Assembly (NCBI GenBank): GCA_964401355.1
Contig: CAYNYJ010000002.1
Span: 1-64,000 of the forward strand
Length of the DNA stretch: 64,000 nt
Direction of reading: 5' to 3'
Origin: SZUA-152 sp964401355
GTDB lineage: Bacteria; Pseudomonadota; Gammaproteobacteria; SZUA-152
Shown here: positions 7,401 through 16,413 of the stretch, piece after piece
Layout of the letters: each line of letters starts with the position of its first letter
How positions within the stretch are numbered: the first letter of the stretch is position 1
The notes under the pieces: model-generated
Database searches by the model: none
Told to the model about the DNA's origin: nothing
Seen by the model: the letters and a program-made list of their open reading frames with translations, nothing else
Translations under genes and position numbers: made by a program

Positions 7401-8999
7401 ATGGCAGCAGGGCGTGAAGAGCAAGGTAACCAGCCGGTGAATGTTGCTTCATCGCCTTTATTTCTTGCGATTGACCAGGGCGGTCATGCCAGTCGGGTGT
7501 TGGTGTTTGATCGCTTTGGCGAAAAGATCGTAGAAGCACGTTGGGTGGTGGCGGTACGGCATCCCCGGTCGGACTGGGTGGAACAGGATGCCGATGCACT
7601 GCTGCAGTCGGTGCAGTCTGCATTGGTCGAAGCCCTGGATCAACTGGGGGAACGGCGCCAGTTTCTGGTGGCGGCGGGGCTGGTCACTCAACGTTCCAAC
7701 ATCGTGTGTTGGGATCGCAATACCGGGCGCGCGTTGTCGCCTGCCATCAGCTGGCAAGATCGGCGTGCGCAGCAGTGGATGCAAAACTTCGAGCCACAGC
7801 GCGCCACCATACGTCGTATCACCGGGCTAGTACCGTCTGCGCATTACGGCGTAAGCAAAATTCACTGGTGTCTGGAAAATCTGGCGGAGGTCAAAACCGC
7901 GCGTGCCCACGGCAGTCTGGCTATCGGCCCGCTGGCGAGCTTTTTGTTGTTTCGGCTTTTGCAACAACAACCCTTCGTGGTGGATGCAGTGAATGCCTCG
8001 CGCACGTTATTGTGGGACAGGACATCACGCAGCTGGTCTGCCGAATTGCTGACCCTGTTTTCGCTGGACGCCGATTATCTGCCGCGCAGCGTACCGAACC
8101 GGTATGAGTTTGGCACCCTCAATGTTGCGGGTTGCATGATTCCGTTAACGGTGTGCAGTGGTGATCAGTCGGCGGCGTTGTTTTCCTTGGGAATACCAAA
8201 ACCGGGGAGCGCTTATCTCAACATGGGAACGGGTGCGTTTATGCAATGTTTGCAGGGGCAACAATCATTGCATAAAAAATTGCCCACACGCTTGTTGCAA
8301 AGCGTGGTGTGGGATGAGGTCGGCACATCCTTGCAGGTATTGGAAGCCACGGTTAATGGTGCCGGGAGTGCCTTGGCCGTTATCGAAAAAGAAACGGGCA
8401 TCTCTACGGAACAGTCTCAGCGCCATTGCGTACAGTGGTTGGCGGGCGCAAAAAATATTCCCTTGTACCTTAATGGTGTGGCCGGATTGGGCTCTCCATT
8501 CTGGGTGCCCGAGTTTGATTCTCATTTTGTGGTGAATGAAACGCTGGCGAGCAAAACCATCACGGCAGACCCGGTCGAAAAATGGGTCGCGGTGCTGGAA
8601 AGCATTGTGTTCCTGCTAAAGGTCAATTTGGAGGAGATGCAAAGCGAGTCGGTGGCCGTACAGTATGTTGTCATCAGTGGCGGCCTGTCGCAACTGGATG
8701 GTCTGTGTCAACGCCTGTCCGATGTCAGTGGCTTGCCGGTGATACGTCCGCAACAATGCGAGGCGACGGCCAAAGGCCTGGCATTTTTGTTGTTAAAAAC
8801 CTTGTTAAAAACCTTGGCAAAATCTGCATTGCAGAACGTGGCGTCAGAAAAAGATTCGCCAGAAAAAATAGACCGGGAGTGGGACATGGGTGGTGCGGCC
8901 GATCATTTCGCGCCGGAAAAAAATACCGCGTTACGCGCACGTTACCGACAATGGCGTGTGGCGCTTGATGATGCGCTGCGTGAAAAGATACGTTCGTGA
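7401..8999 (+). CDS. FGGY-family carbohydrate kinase, glycerol-kinase-like
   Basis: The 532-residue protein is built like glycerol kinase: FLAIDQGGHASRVLVFDRFG at the N terminus (ATP phosphate loop), TQRSNIVCWDRNTG, a GDQSAALFSLG core motif, YLNMGTGAFMQC and VISGGLSQLDGLCQRLSDV near residue 430. GlpK normally has DQGTTSSR; here it is DQGGHASR, and the total is about 30 residues longer, so the substrate may differ. The start at 7401 has GGGGGA 6 bases upstream. The stop overlaps the GDPD gene by 4 bp (GTGA), and GlpD follows, so phosphorylation of glycerol from phospholipid headgroups is the likely job. A 12-bp tandem repeat near 8793-8816 gives LLKTLLKTL close to the C terminus. Confidence 0.8.
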   Translation: MAAGREEQGNQPVNVASSPLFLAIDQGGHASRVLVFDRFGEKIVEARWVVAVRHPRSDWVEQDADALLQSVQSALVEALDQLGERRQFLVAAGLVTQRSNIVCWDRNTGRALSPAISWQDRRAQQWMQNFEPQRATIRRITGLVPSAHYGVSKIHWCLENLAEVKTARAHGSLAIGPLASFLLFRLLQQQPFVVDAVNASRTLLWDRTSRSWSAELLTLFSLDADYLPRSVPNRYEFGTLNVAGCMIPLTVCSGDQSAALFSLGIPKPGSAYLNMGTGAFMQCLQGQQSLHKKLPTRLLQSVVWDEVGTSLQVLEATVNGAGSALAVIEKETGISTEQSQRHCVQWLAGAKNIPLYLNGVAGLGSPFWVPEFDSHFVVNETLASKTITADPVEKWVAVLESIVFLLKVNLEEMQSESVAVQYVVISGGLSQLDGLCQRLSDVSGLPVIRPQQCEATAKGLAFLLLKTLLKTLAKSALQNVASEKDSPEKIDREWDMGGAADHFAPEKNTALRARYRQWRVALDDALREKIRS

Positions 9000-9775
9000 A
9001 AGTGTCGTTGTCACGCCCATTGCTGATCGCACACCGCGGCTATAGCGCGTGTTATCCCGAAAATACCCTGGTCGGTTTGGAAGCCGCTTTGCGTGCTGGT
9101 ACGCAGTATGTTGAAGTCGATGTGCATTTTACCGCGGACAGTGTGCCGGTGGTGTTTCATGATACGACGTTGACCCGAGTGACGGGCAGTGAAGGGCGTA
9201 TTCAGGAAATACGTTTTGCGGCACTGAGCCAGTTGCGTGCCAGTGAGCCAGAACGATTCGGTGAACGTTTTTTTCAGGAGCCCGTGCCCAGTTTACAAGC
9301 CATGCTGGCGTTATTGGAACAATGGCCGGGTGTTACCGCCTTCATTGAAATCAAAACGGACAGCCTAAATTATTTTGGAGTGGATCATGTGGTGCAAGGC
9401 TTGATGAGGGCTTTGGCCGATTTTCAGAAGCAGTGCGTTTTGATTTCCTTTGATCATGGGGTGCTGGAAAGCGCGCGCAAGGCAGGCATGCAACGTATCG
9501 GCTGGGTGTTACACGATTGGAATGCGGCTTCGTGTGCGCTTGCGCAAACCCTGTCACCTGATTTTCTATTTTGTAACGTGGAGAAAATCGGCGCTGAAGA
9601 CCGCTTGTGGCCGGGACCCTGGCAGTGGGCGTTGTATGACATCGTTGAACCCGATCTGGCTTTACGGTGGTTTGCGCGCGGCGCGGAATTGATTGAGACC
9701 TGGGACATCGGTGGCATGTTGCGAGATCCACGACTTGCGATCGAAAATGTTGATGACTCATTCCCCGGAGAATAG
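8996..9775 (+). CDS. Glycerophosphodiester phosphodiesterase
   Basis: The 259-residue cytoplasmic GDPD protein has no signal peptide, so it resembles UgpQ rather than the periplasmic GlpQ. It shows AHRGYSACYPENTL (catalytic His and Arg-Gly, PENT), EVDVHFTADSVPVVFHDTTLTRVTG (metal ligands Glu/Asp and the second catalytic His), FIEIK and the FLFCNVEK strand. It splits glycerophosphodiesters to glycerol 3-phosphate and an alcohol. The GTG start overlaps the kinase stop and the gene overlaps glpD by about 29 bp, so it is the middle gene of a tightly packed operon. Confidence 0.92.
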   Translation: MKVSLSRPLLIAHRGYSACYPENTLVGLEAALRAGTQYVEVDVHFTADSVPVVFHDTTLTRVTGSEGRIQEIRFAALSQLRASEPERFGERFFQEPVPSLQAMLALLEQWPGVTAFIEIKTDSLNYFGVDHVVQGLMRALADFQKQCVLISFDHGVLESARKAGMQRIGWVLHDWNAASCALAQTLSPDFLFCNVEKIGAEDRLWPGPWQWALYDIVEPDLALRWFARGAELIETWDIGGMLRDPRLAIENVDDSFPGE

Positions 9776-11030
9776 CCACACGGAGAATAAATTTTATGAC
9801 GTGCTGGTGATCGGCGCGGGTATTCACGGTGCCGGTGTTGCTCAGGCCGCGGCGGCGGCGGGCTACTCCGTGTTAGTGCTGGAGCAGGGGGCGGTGGCTA
9901 GTGGTACCTCCAGTCGCTCCAGTAAATTGATTCACGGCGGTTTGCGTTATCTTGAACACGGTCAGTTTTCACTGGTACGCGAGTGTTTGCGCGAGCGAGC
10001 GTTGCTGCTAAAACTGGCGCCGGGACTGGTGCAACTACGGCCTTTCTTCATTCCTGTTTATACGGATTCATCCCGCAACCGCTGGCTGATTCGTGCCGGA
10101 CTCACACTTTATGCACTGCTTGGTGGCGTAGGTCGTGATACCCGCTTCCGCAGCCTGCCACAGCGGGAATGGCAGACTCTGGATGGTTTGAAAACGGACG
10201 GGTTACGCACGGTATTTCAATATTGGGATGCACAAACAGATGATCGCCAATTGACTCGTGCCGTGATGGCTTCCGCGCAAACATTGGGCGCGGAATTACA
10301 GCATCATACAGCATTTTGTTCTGCAGAACGCGTTGCCGACTCGCAGATCGGAGAGTGCTGGAAAATTCATTATCGCCGAAAAAATGTGACGGTGGCAGAA
10401 GATACCGGGCATGAACATACCTGTACTGCCCGGGTGATGGTCAATGCCGCGGGCCCCTGGGTGAATAAGGTGCTGAAGAATTTTTCAGCAGCGTTTGTGC
10501 CTTTGCCTATCAATTTGGTGCAGGGCACACATTTGGTGTTAGAGGGTGAAGTTTCACGGGGCATTTATTATCTGGAATCCCCGCAGGATCAGCGGCCAGT
10601 GTTTGTGATGCCATGGCAAGTGGATAATAACACGGGCACCGGAAATGCCATTTTACTGGGTACCACAGAAACACGTTTTCAGGGCGATCCGGCCACGGTG
10701 CGATCTCAGTCCGAGGAGCAAAATTATTTGTTGGAAACCTACAGGCATTATTTTTGTGAAGACGTTAAACTGCTCAATACCTTTGCAGGGGTGAGAGTGT
10801 TGCCCGGTAGTGCCGAAGACACATCGTACGCGACACGCGCTCGAGAGACTGTCTTGCATCCCGACCAAGCGGACACACCCCACTTGATTACCGTGTACGG
10901 TGGCAAGTTAACCACCTATCGATCGACGTCACAAAAAGTATTAGAAATGTTGGCGAATAGTCTGCCAAAATGCAACCCCGTGGCAGATACTCGCAGCCTT
11001 CCATTGGTGAATAAATCAGAGATTCCCTAG
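9747..11030 (+). CDS. glpD: FAD-dependent glycerol-3-phosphate dehydrogenase
   Basis: The protein of about 427 residues starts with the FAD dinucleotide fold VLVIGAGIHGAGVAQAAAAAG and the family signature SSRSSKLIHGGLRYLEHGQFSLV. Later blocks include VNAAGPWVNKV and the C-terminal TVYGGKLTTYR. It oxidises glycerol 3-phosphate to dihydroxyacetone phosphate and passes electrons to quinone at the inner membrane. It is shorter than E. coli GlpD (about 500), ending soon after the substrate domain and lacking most of the C-terminal helical domain. It completes the operon with kinase and GDPD. ATG 9747 or 9753 are both possible starts, inside the GDPD 3' end. Confidence 0.9.
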   Translation: MLMTHSPENSHTENKFYDVLVIGAGIHGAGVAQAAAAAGYSVLVLEQGAVASGTSSRSSKLIHGGLRYLEHGQFSLVRECLRERALLLKLAPGLVQLRPFFIPVYTDSSRNRWLIRAGLTLYALLGGVGRDTRFRSLPQREWQTLDGLKTDGLRTVFQYWDAQTDDRQLTRAVMASAQTLGAELQHHTAFCSAERVADSQIGECWKIHYRRKNVTVAEDTGHEHTCTARVMVNAAGPWVNKVLKNFSAAFVPLPINLVQGTHLVLEGEVSRGIYYLESPQDQRPVFVMPWQVDNNTGTGNAILLGTTETRFQGDPATVRSQSEEQNYLLETYRHYFCEDVKLLNTFAGVRVLPGSAEDTSYATRARETVLHPDQADTPHLITVYGGKLTTYRSTSQKVLEMLANSLPKCNPVADTRSLPLVNKSEIP

Positions 11031-11206
11031 AGAAATACTATTGTTTTTATTTCTCGGTCCGAGATAATATTCAAGGCTCTTTAAAATAGGAATTCTATTT
11101 ATTGAGTGACGAGTTTCGTTGCATATGGCGAAGCTACGTATTGGCGAAAGAATTTTAGCGGGATTGTTTATGGACGATTCGTGGAAGTTTTAGCACGCGC
11201 ACGAGG

Positions 11207-12331
11207 TTATACGGGGGCGGTTGAGTGAGTGTGAAATAAATGCCAAAATTCAGCATTCGGCCAACGTTGTTCCGCCTGGTAATAATGGTGGCGTATTTTC
11301 TGATAATACCGATAATCTGTTTTTATCGATTGCTCAGCACGGGGAAATCCGCTGTCGTCTCCCTGCAACTGTGCTTGCACAGCATAAGCTGCCATCATGC
11401 CGTTGTTTAGCGATTTCATAATGCCTGCCGATGTTATCGGATCATAGGTTGATGCCGCGTCACCAATGGCTATCCAGTTTTTTCCGCTAATCTTATCGAG
11501 TTGAAAACAGGGCACATTAAAAATTTTAAAGGAGTCGGGTTGGTAGTGTATCTGTAATATTTGTTTTGTTATTAGTATGGTTTTTTGCAATTGCTCAAAC
11601 CAGGTAGAGATATTCCGCAGTTGCCGCTGTTTGATGATGGGAGCGGTCGAAGTAAAACTTAGTAACAAACGGTTTTCGGGTAAGCGGGCGGCATACCACC
11701 AACCTGTCTCACAAGCTTCTAAGTGAGTAAGTCGGGATACGGTTTGCTGTTTGTCATCGAGTTGAAATAGGGCGCTGATGCAAATTAACGGATGGTCGTG
11801 TTGTTTTTGGCTGTGTTGGCTGCGGGCAAATAATGCGTGTGATCCACTGGCATCAATGACCGTATCTGCCGTTACCTTTAGCAACGTGCCATCCGCGTGT
11901 TCCAAACTGATGTGATAACCCTGTGCCGTCTGTTCCGCTTGTTTAAAATGGCATTGGGTTATCAAGTTGGCAGTACGTTGTTGAGTTTTATCGGCGAGTA
12001 AATGATTAAATTTTTGTCGATCGAGATGCCAGCCGTGGCCCAGTGGGCTGATGATACTATCGTTATAACCGCGTTTGTTGCTTCCCCAGTACGATACGCT
12101 GCCATAACATGGGTCATGGTTTTGTTGCAAAAAGTCTTGATACAATTCCAGTTTCTGTAACAAGGGGCGGCAATTGGGTGGCAGGCTTTCACCTATTTGA
12201 AATTTTTTGTAATTGCCAGCCTCAACCACTAATACATCGGTGATGCCCAATTGCGATAATTTTATCGCGCAGCTACAGCCAGCAGGGCCGCCACCAATGA
12301 TCACGCAAGCGTAGTGTTTTTCAGTGGTCAA
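11207..12331 (-). CDS. LodB-like FAD-dependent oxidoreductase (quinone-cofactor maturation)
   Basis: The 374-residue flavoprotein resembles tryptophan-halogenase and geranylgeranyl-reductase relatives: CVIIGGGPAGCSCAIKLSQLG (FAD fold) at residues 9-29, VIDASGSHALF and WIAIGDAASTYDPITSAGI near residue 290. It follows the lodA-like gene by 64 bases on the same strand. In Marinomonas, LodB is required to form the cysteine tryptophylquinone of LodA, apparently by hydroxylating the Trp side chain; I infer the same job here from synteny and fold. Without the neighbour it would only be an NAD(P)/FAD-dependent oxidoreductase. Confidence 0.8.
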   Translation of the reverse strand: MTTEKHYACVIIGGGPAGCSCAIKLSQLGITDVLVVEAGNYKKFQIGESLPPNCRPLLQKLELYQDFLQQNHDPCYGSVSYWGSNKRGYNDSIISPLGHGWHLDRQKFNHLLADKTQQRTANLITQCHFKQAEQTAQGYHISLEHADGTLLKVTADTVIDASGSHALFARSQHSQKQHDHPLICISALFQLDDKQQTVSRLTHLEACETGWWYAARLPENRLLLSFTSTAPIIKQRQLRNISTWFEQLQKTILITKQILQIHYQPDSFKIFNVPCFQLDKISGKNWIAIGDAASTYDPITSAGIMKSLNNGMMAAYAVQAQLQGDDSGFPRAEQSIKTDYRYYQKIRHHYYQAEQRWPNAEFWHLFHTHSTAPV

Positions 12332-12395
12332 AAATGATGCCGTAATTGATGAATGAATCCGGGTGGATATTGTCGCCTGGAAAACCTGCGGATGA

Positions 12396-14495
12396 TCAAT
12401 TTTTTGGTGGATAGGTTTTATCAGTTACCTGATTGGGCCAGGCTTCAACCAGATTGCTTTTATCCTTGAGAAAATTACTGGCGACTTCCAAATAGTAATT
12501 CGGGTTGTATTCATTTTTATAGCCCTTAATTGCCGGCCCCTGAATCACGGTGCCGATGTTTTGCCAGTTATCCAATATATCGCGGCGTTGTTGATAGCGG
12601 CCGACGTTCATGGCGGGTAGGTTAAAGTTGTCACCTTGCTGTTGAATGGCTGCGGTGCCTTCGCCGCGTACAGAATAACGTTGTATGGGTAACTCGCCAT
12701 TGTTCGCTACAAGATCGTCAAATGTGTAAACCGCCACCGGGCGCTGAGCGGGCCAGGACCAAAATAAAGAGGTGTTTACATTGCCACTAAATACATTGTC
12801 TTCCGTCACGGCACCGCCGGGGTTGGGTGCTGGAGTATGAGTGGCACAGGAGTTGTAATCGGTGTGCCAGGGGATTGACATAAATTTGCACAGGTCGCCT
12901 GGTTCAACCGCATCGCTGCGTAATGGCGTATAACCTACGCCAAGAAAAGGGTTGGCGGTGGTGGCCTGACTGTAATCCATTGTTGCCTTGTTGATACGAA
13001 ATGGGCCCACCGCCGGATTCGTCCAGTCCTGGTTGTACAGGTTGATATCCCGCACAATAAAGGTGAGGTCGATACCGGGACTAAAGCGTCCACCCAGGCA
13101 ATTAAATAACACGGTTTTATCCAATGCCTCACCTGGCCCCAAGGGTAGAGATGAGGCTGCTTCACACAGACCGGCGCTCCATTGTTCCATAAAAAAATAT
13201 TGGCTGTGGCTAAGGCTTAGAAAACTCTTGGCGGCATCACCCAATGACAGTGGCATTAATTTGCTGCCGACGGGGGCCGGTGAATTATCATTATTATTGG
13301 GGTTGCGAAGGAACGACAGAATATCAATATTCGGCTTCTGTTCAGTTAACTGATCAAAATTTAAATGGCTCTTGATGGCTTTTTCCGGCAGATTGGTATT
13401 CCACATCTGTAAGGACGCGGCACGCAAGGCGGGAAAAACATCATCATTAAAATAGGGTTTAAAACTTTTCTGATAAGCCTTGTTTTGATAGATCGCCGGG
13501 TTCAGGTTTAATTGTTCCAGCCAGGTGGTATACACATCATCCCATAGGCTCACGACATTTAAGGTTTGTGGTGCATAAGCCGGATCTGTGGCAACGACCC
13601 AGGCACTGTTTTTCAGTGTTCTGAAACTGCCGTCAGAAAATTTCAAGGTCGCCGTCACCGGCCCATCGGCGGTGTCATCCAACCAGTTATTATTATCCAC
13701 ATCGGCGTCAAGTTTGGCATTGGGGTCGGCATTCCCTTCGTTATCAAAACCACAGGCCTTACCAAATCCTCCTAATACCAGCAGTCGGCCAGTGTCTTCG
13801 ATACGGAGGGAGCCCAGTGTGGTGATAGCTTCGCTGCCATTGGTGTTGCTCGTGGCATCTCCATCACTGCTAGGAAAACTGATGGGATAATCGGCTGCCA
13901 CTACTTTTTGTTGATCGGCGTCCCAATATGTTGCGGCGCTGGTTTTATCGAAATCAACCTGTTGAATGTCGTTGTGTATTGCGCGCGGTCCTGCATCGAT
14001 GACCAGTTTTTTCAGCCGCTCTTTATCAGCAGGATCGGCTGAAGGAGGGAAATTGGGATTGCGTATCGGCGGAAAACCACCATTTTTGTATTGCTGGATG
14101 CCGGTGTTAGCGGCTTCATCTATTTCCCAGCAGTTGGCTTTTTTATTGGCCAGATGCACAGTCCAGATGATATCAACGACCTTTTTTCCATCTACCATGG
14201 AGTTAATGGTCACCTCGGTCCCCGCGTTACAAGGGTAGGTTGTTGCGTTGCTATTGTCGTACTGGTAGATACGAAATCGTGCGGCCTGCCGCTTCAGGCG
14301 GCCGTCACTATCACGTAGATCATCACTGGTGATGGTGGTGGTTTCGGTTCCGGGTTTTATCGGTAAACCACCGGTCAGTGTTGTATCGGTTTGTGGCATG
14401 CCAGCGCGAGTTTCCGGTGCCAAGTAATACTCTTTACTGTTACCGACACGGGCCATGCCGATTGCGGGATGGATGCGTAAGCTTGTGGTGCTCAT
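12396..14495 (-). CDS. LodA/GoxA-family CTQ-dependent amino-acid oxidase
   Basis: The 699-residue protein opens with the family hallmark LRIHPAIGMARVGNSKEYYLAPE and has no signal peptide. Candidate residues for the self-processed cysteine tryptophylquinone are Cys466 in LFNCLGGRFSPGI and Trp543 in SIPWHTDYNSC, matching the positions and context of the LodA pair (Cys516/Trp581 in a 726-residue protein). Family members oxidise the epsilon amine of lysine, glycine or other amino acids, giving aldehyde or keto acid, ammonia and hydrogen peroxide. The substrate cannot be read here. The gene sits between a haem lipoprotein gene and the lodB-like gene in one operon. Secretion may be Sec/Tat-independent, as reported for LodA. 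Confidence 0.85.
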   Translation of the reverse strand: MSTTSLRIHPAIGMARVGNSKEYYLAPETRAGMPQTDTTLTGGLPIKPGTETTTITSDDLRDSDGRLKRQAARFRIYQYDNSNATTYPCNAGTEVTINSMVDGKKVVDIIWTVHLANKKANCWEIDEAANTGIQQYKNGGFPPIRNPNFPPSADPADKERLKKLVIDAGPRAIHNDIQQVDFDKTSAATYWDADQQKVVAADYPISFPSSDGDATSNTNGSEAITTLGSLRIEDTGRLLVLGGFGKACGFDNEGNADPNAKLDADVDNNNWLDDTADGPVTATLKFSDGSFRTLKNSAWVVATDPAYAPQTLNVVSLWDDVYTTWLEQLNLNPAIYQNKAYQKSFKPYFNDDVFPALRAASLQMWNTNLPEKAIKSHLNFDQLTEQKPNIDILSFLRNPNNNDNSPAPVGSKLMPLSLGDAAKSFLSLSHSQYFFMEQWSAGLCEAASSLPLGPGEALDKTVLFNCLGGRFSPGIDLTFIVRDINLYNQDWTNPAVGPFRINKATMDYSQATTANPFLGVGYTPLRSDAVEPGDLCKFMSIPWHTDYNSCATHTPAPNPGGAVTEDNVFSGNVNTSLFWSWPAQRPVAVYTFDDLVANNGELPIQRYSVRGEGTAAIQQQGDNFNLPAMNVGRYQQRRDILDNWQNIGTVIQGPAIKGYKNEYNPNYYLEVASNFLKDKSNLVEAWPNQVTDKTYPPKN

Positions 14496-14549
14496 AATAA
14501 GTCCTTTTTTATGGGCTGCTCCGTTAATTATGCGATGCTTTGTGAAGCG

Positions 14550-15842
14550 TTAACGTTCAACCGATACCACGTTTAAATAATTTTGCAACAGGATATGGCT
14601 GGTGCTGATATTTTTACCCGGTAGCATATTGATGCCATCGTTGGTTTCAGTTATTGCCATGCTGTTGTGACAGTCAAAACAATTGTTTTCAGAGGCCACT
14701 TGCTGGGTAAAGGTTTCAATCACGGAATTCGACAGTTTGGTTGAACCGGTCAACAAACTTGAATCAGCTTGTGGATTCCAATTCGGTTTTAGCGCATCAA
14801 TTTTGTTAAACCAAATTGCCCCCACCTCCATATAATTGTGCCATACAGAATTCGCCGGTAACTGGCCTTGTACGCTCATATTAAGGCTGTCAATATTGTT
14901 CTGGTTGACGCTGGAACCACCCCCTAGACGGTATTGACGACAAACATGGGTCACAGGTTTTAGTTGCTGGCTATTTTCATTAATGCTGATGATATTGGCA
15001 TTGTTGGCATTACAGTCCGAGGCAGGACTGTTTGCACCGTAGAAGGTGTAATTTCGTTCCGCGACTTCATCACTGATGCCCAGCCCGCTAATCATATTTG
15101 GTGCATTATCCACGTGCTCAAAGGTGGCCCAGATCGCTTCAGGGTGTCCTGCCACCACTTCGGCAATATGAAAACCGACGAGTGCAACTTTGGCCGTAAA
15201 GGTTTTCGCGTCATCGGTAATGCCAACGCTGTTCCCGACTTTGGAAAGAAGTTTTAGCTCAGCGTTGGTGGTGTAATAACGGCTGGTATCTTCGTCTTCT
15301 TTTACAATCATCCACGCCGCTTTCAACGACATGGCGCCAACTGTGAAATTCATATTGGCTGGAATTGTTTGCATACCCTGTGCTGTGTAGAGTTTTTCGG
15401 TGATGACAAAGTTACGGTATTGGTCATTGATCATCATGCTGGTGTAGACCGCCCGGCCATTTTTATCGACCAGCAAACCATGAGAACCGGCCTGGTTGAC
15501 GCCGCCTAAAATGTGTTTCTTCGGATTCTTGACTGCGGGGTTAATCGCGGCATCTGAGTAAAGACTCTCAAATCGTGCTTTACCATTGTTATCCAGCGTT
15601 GTTAGCCACAGAAATTTCTGCCATGAAAACTGATGAAATACACAATTTGATGTGCTTTGAAAATTTTCCGCATCGGGTTTTTTAATGTCGTGTGAAAACC
15701 AGGTGGCGGGTGCCAAACAGGGTGTGTCATTACTGTCTTTTTGCTGGCTCAGCGTGACATCGCTACAGGCTATGGTGAAAGAAGCTAGTGCGCTTACCGC
15801 TATTAGCGGTACACCGGTTAGCCGCTGTGTCGGTTGTTTCAT
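14550..15842 (-). CDS. Lipoprotein with a single c-type haem motif
   Basis: The 430-residue protein has a lipoprotein signal (ALASFTIAC, lipidated Cys26) and a CxxCH haem site at 388-392 (CFDCH) close to the C terminus. Between them are HQFSWQKFLWLT and LPANSVWHNYMEVGAIWFN, which I do not recognise as a named domain. ATG 15842 is preceded by GGGAGGG at good spacing. It is the first gene of an operon with lodA-like and lodB-like genes, 55 bases upstream of the former. A membrane-tethered cytochrome could take electrons from the quinoprotein, but this is an inference; known LodA proteins use oxygen. Confidence 0.7.
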   Translation of the reverse strand: MKQPTQRLTGVPLIAVSALASFTIACSDVTLSQQKDSNDTPCLAPATWFSHDIKKPDAENFQSTSNCVFHQFSWQKFLWLTTLDNNGKARFESLYSDAAINPAVKNPKKHILGGVNQAGSHGLLVDKNGRAVYTSMMINDQYRNFVITEKLYTAQGMQTIPANMNFTVGAMSLKAAWMIVKEDEDTSRYYTTNAELKLLSKVGNSVGITDDAKTFTAKVALVGFHIAEVVAGHPEAIWATFEHVDNAPNMISGLGISDEVAERNYTFYGANSPASDCNANNANIISINENSQQLKPVTHVCRQYRLGGGSSVNQNNIDSLNMSVQGQLPANSVWHNYMEVGAIWFNKIDALKPNWNPQADSSLLTGSTKLSNSVIETFTQQVASENNCFDCHNSMAITETNDGINMLPGKNISTSHILLQNYLNVVSVER

Positions 15843-15920
15843 GGTTCCCTCCCGTGTGCGTATTGCTGCAAACGATGATTTTTTTTGCAGAATAGCTGCA
15901 CTTTTCCTTAAGTGCAGCAT

Positions 15921-15949
15921 CTTTTACATCAAGTGATCACAGTGGTCAA
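15921..15949 (-). promoter_or_regulatory. Candidate promoter of the haem lipoprotein-lodA-lodB operon
   Basis: On the minus strand TTGACC is followed after 17 bases by TAAAAG, a fair sigma-70 match, about 80 bases before the ATG at 15842. The promoter is bracketed by inverted GCAGCAT/ATGCTGC arms (15914-15920 and 15949-15955), which could be a regulator site. The surrounding 330 bases to 16175 hold no other visible feature. Confidence 0.4.
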
Positions 15950-16175
15950 TGCTGCCTTGGCTTTTTTGTATATTTTTCCAGTAGGTGCGTTATTTTCGAA
16001 ACTACTGTCATTATAAATGATAGCGATAGTTTCAAATTGACAGCCGGTTTGGTGGTAGCGAATGTCAATATCTTCGCCAGGTTTCTGGGTTTTTCACGTT
16101 GCTGTTGCGGAACCTTGGAGGTCGGTTTTCGTATTGTGGCATACGTGCTGAAGGGACGTTTTTGAAGCGTTGTTT

Positions 16176-16412
16176 TTAGGGAGCCTCCGATCTATTCATG
16201 AACTCGTATCTTGCGTCTAAAATATCCAGCTTCATCGTTGCGCTTACTTTTATTGAGAATCTTCGCAATAGCTAGCTATTACGTGCGATTCGCGCTTCGC
16301 CTAAAAGCGCCTACTGTTGGCGAATCTGAACATTTTAGATCGCAATTAGTGTCAGTCCTACTGACATTTATGCAACGCTCTACTTCGTCCAGAATAAATC
16401 AGAGGTTCCTTA
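16176..16412. mobile_element. Hairpin (MITE-like) element, copy 1
   Basis: Imperfect terminal inverted repeats (16176-16200 and 16390-16412, 17 of 22 bases paired in the outer block) enclose a nearly self-complementary sequence centred on the palindrome AATAGCTAGCTATT at about 16268-16281. The same architecture and same centre occur at 48341-48505. No transposase is encoded. The right end stops one base before the stop codon of the neighbouring lipoprotein gene. Confidence 0.65.
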
Positions 16413-16413
16413 G

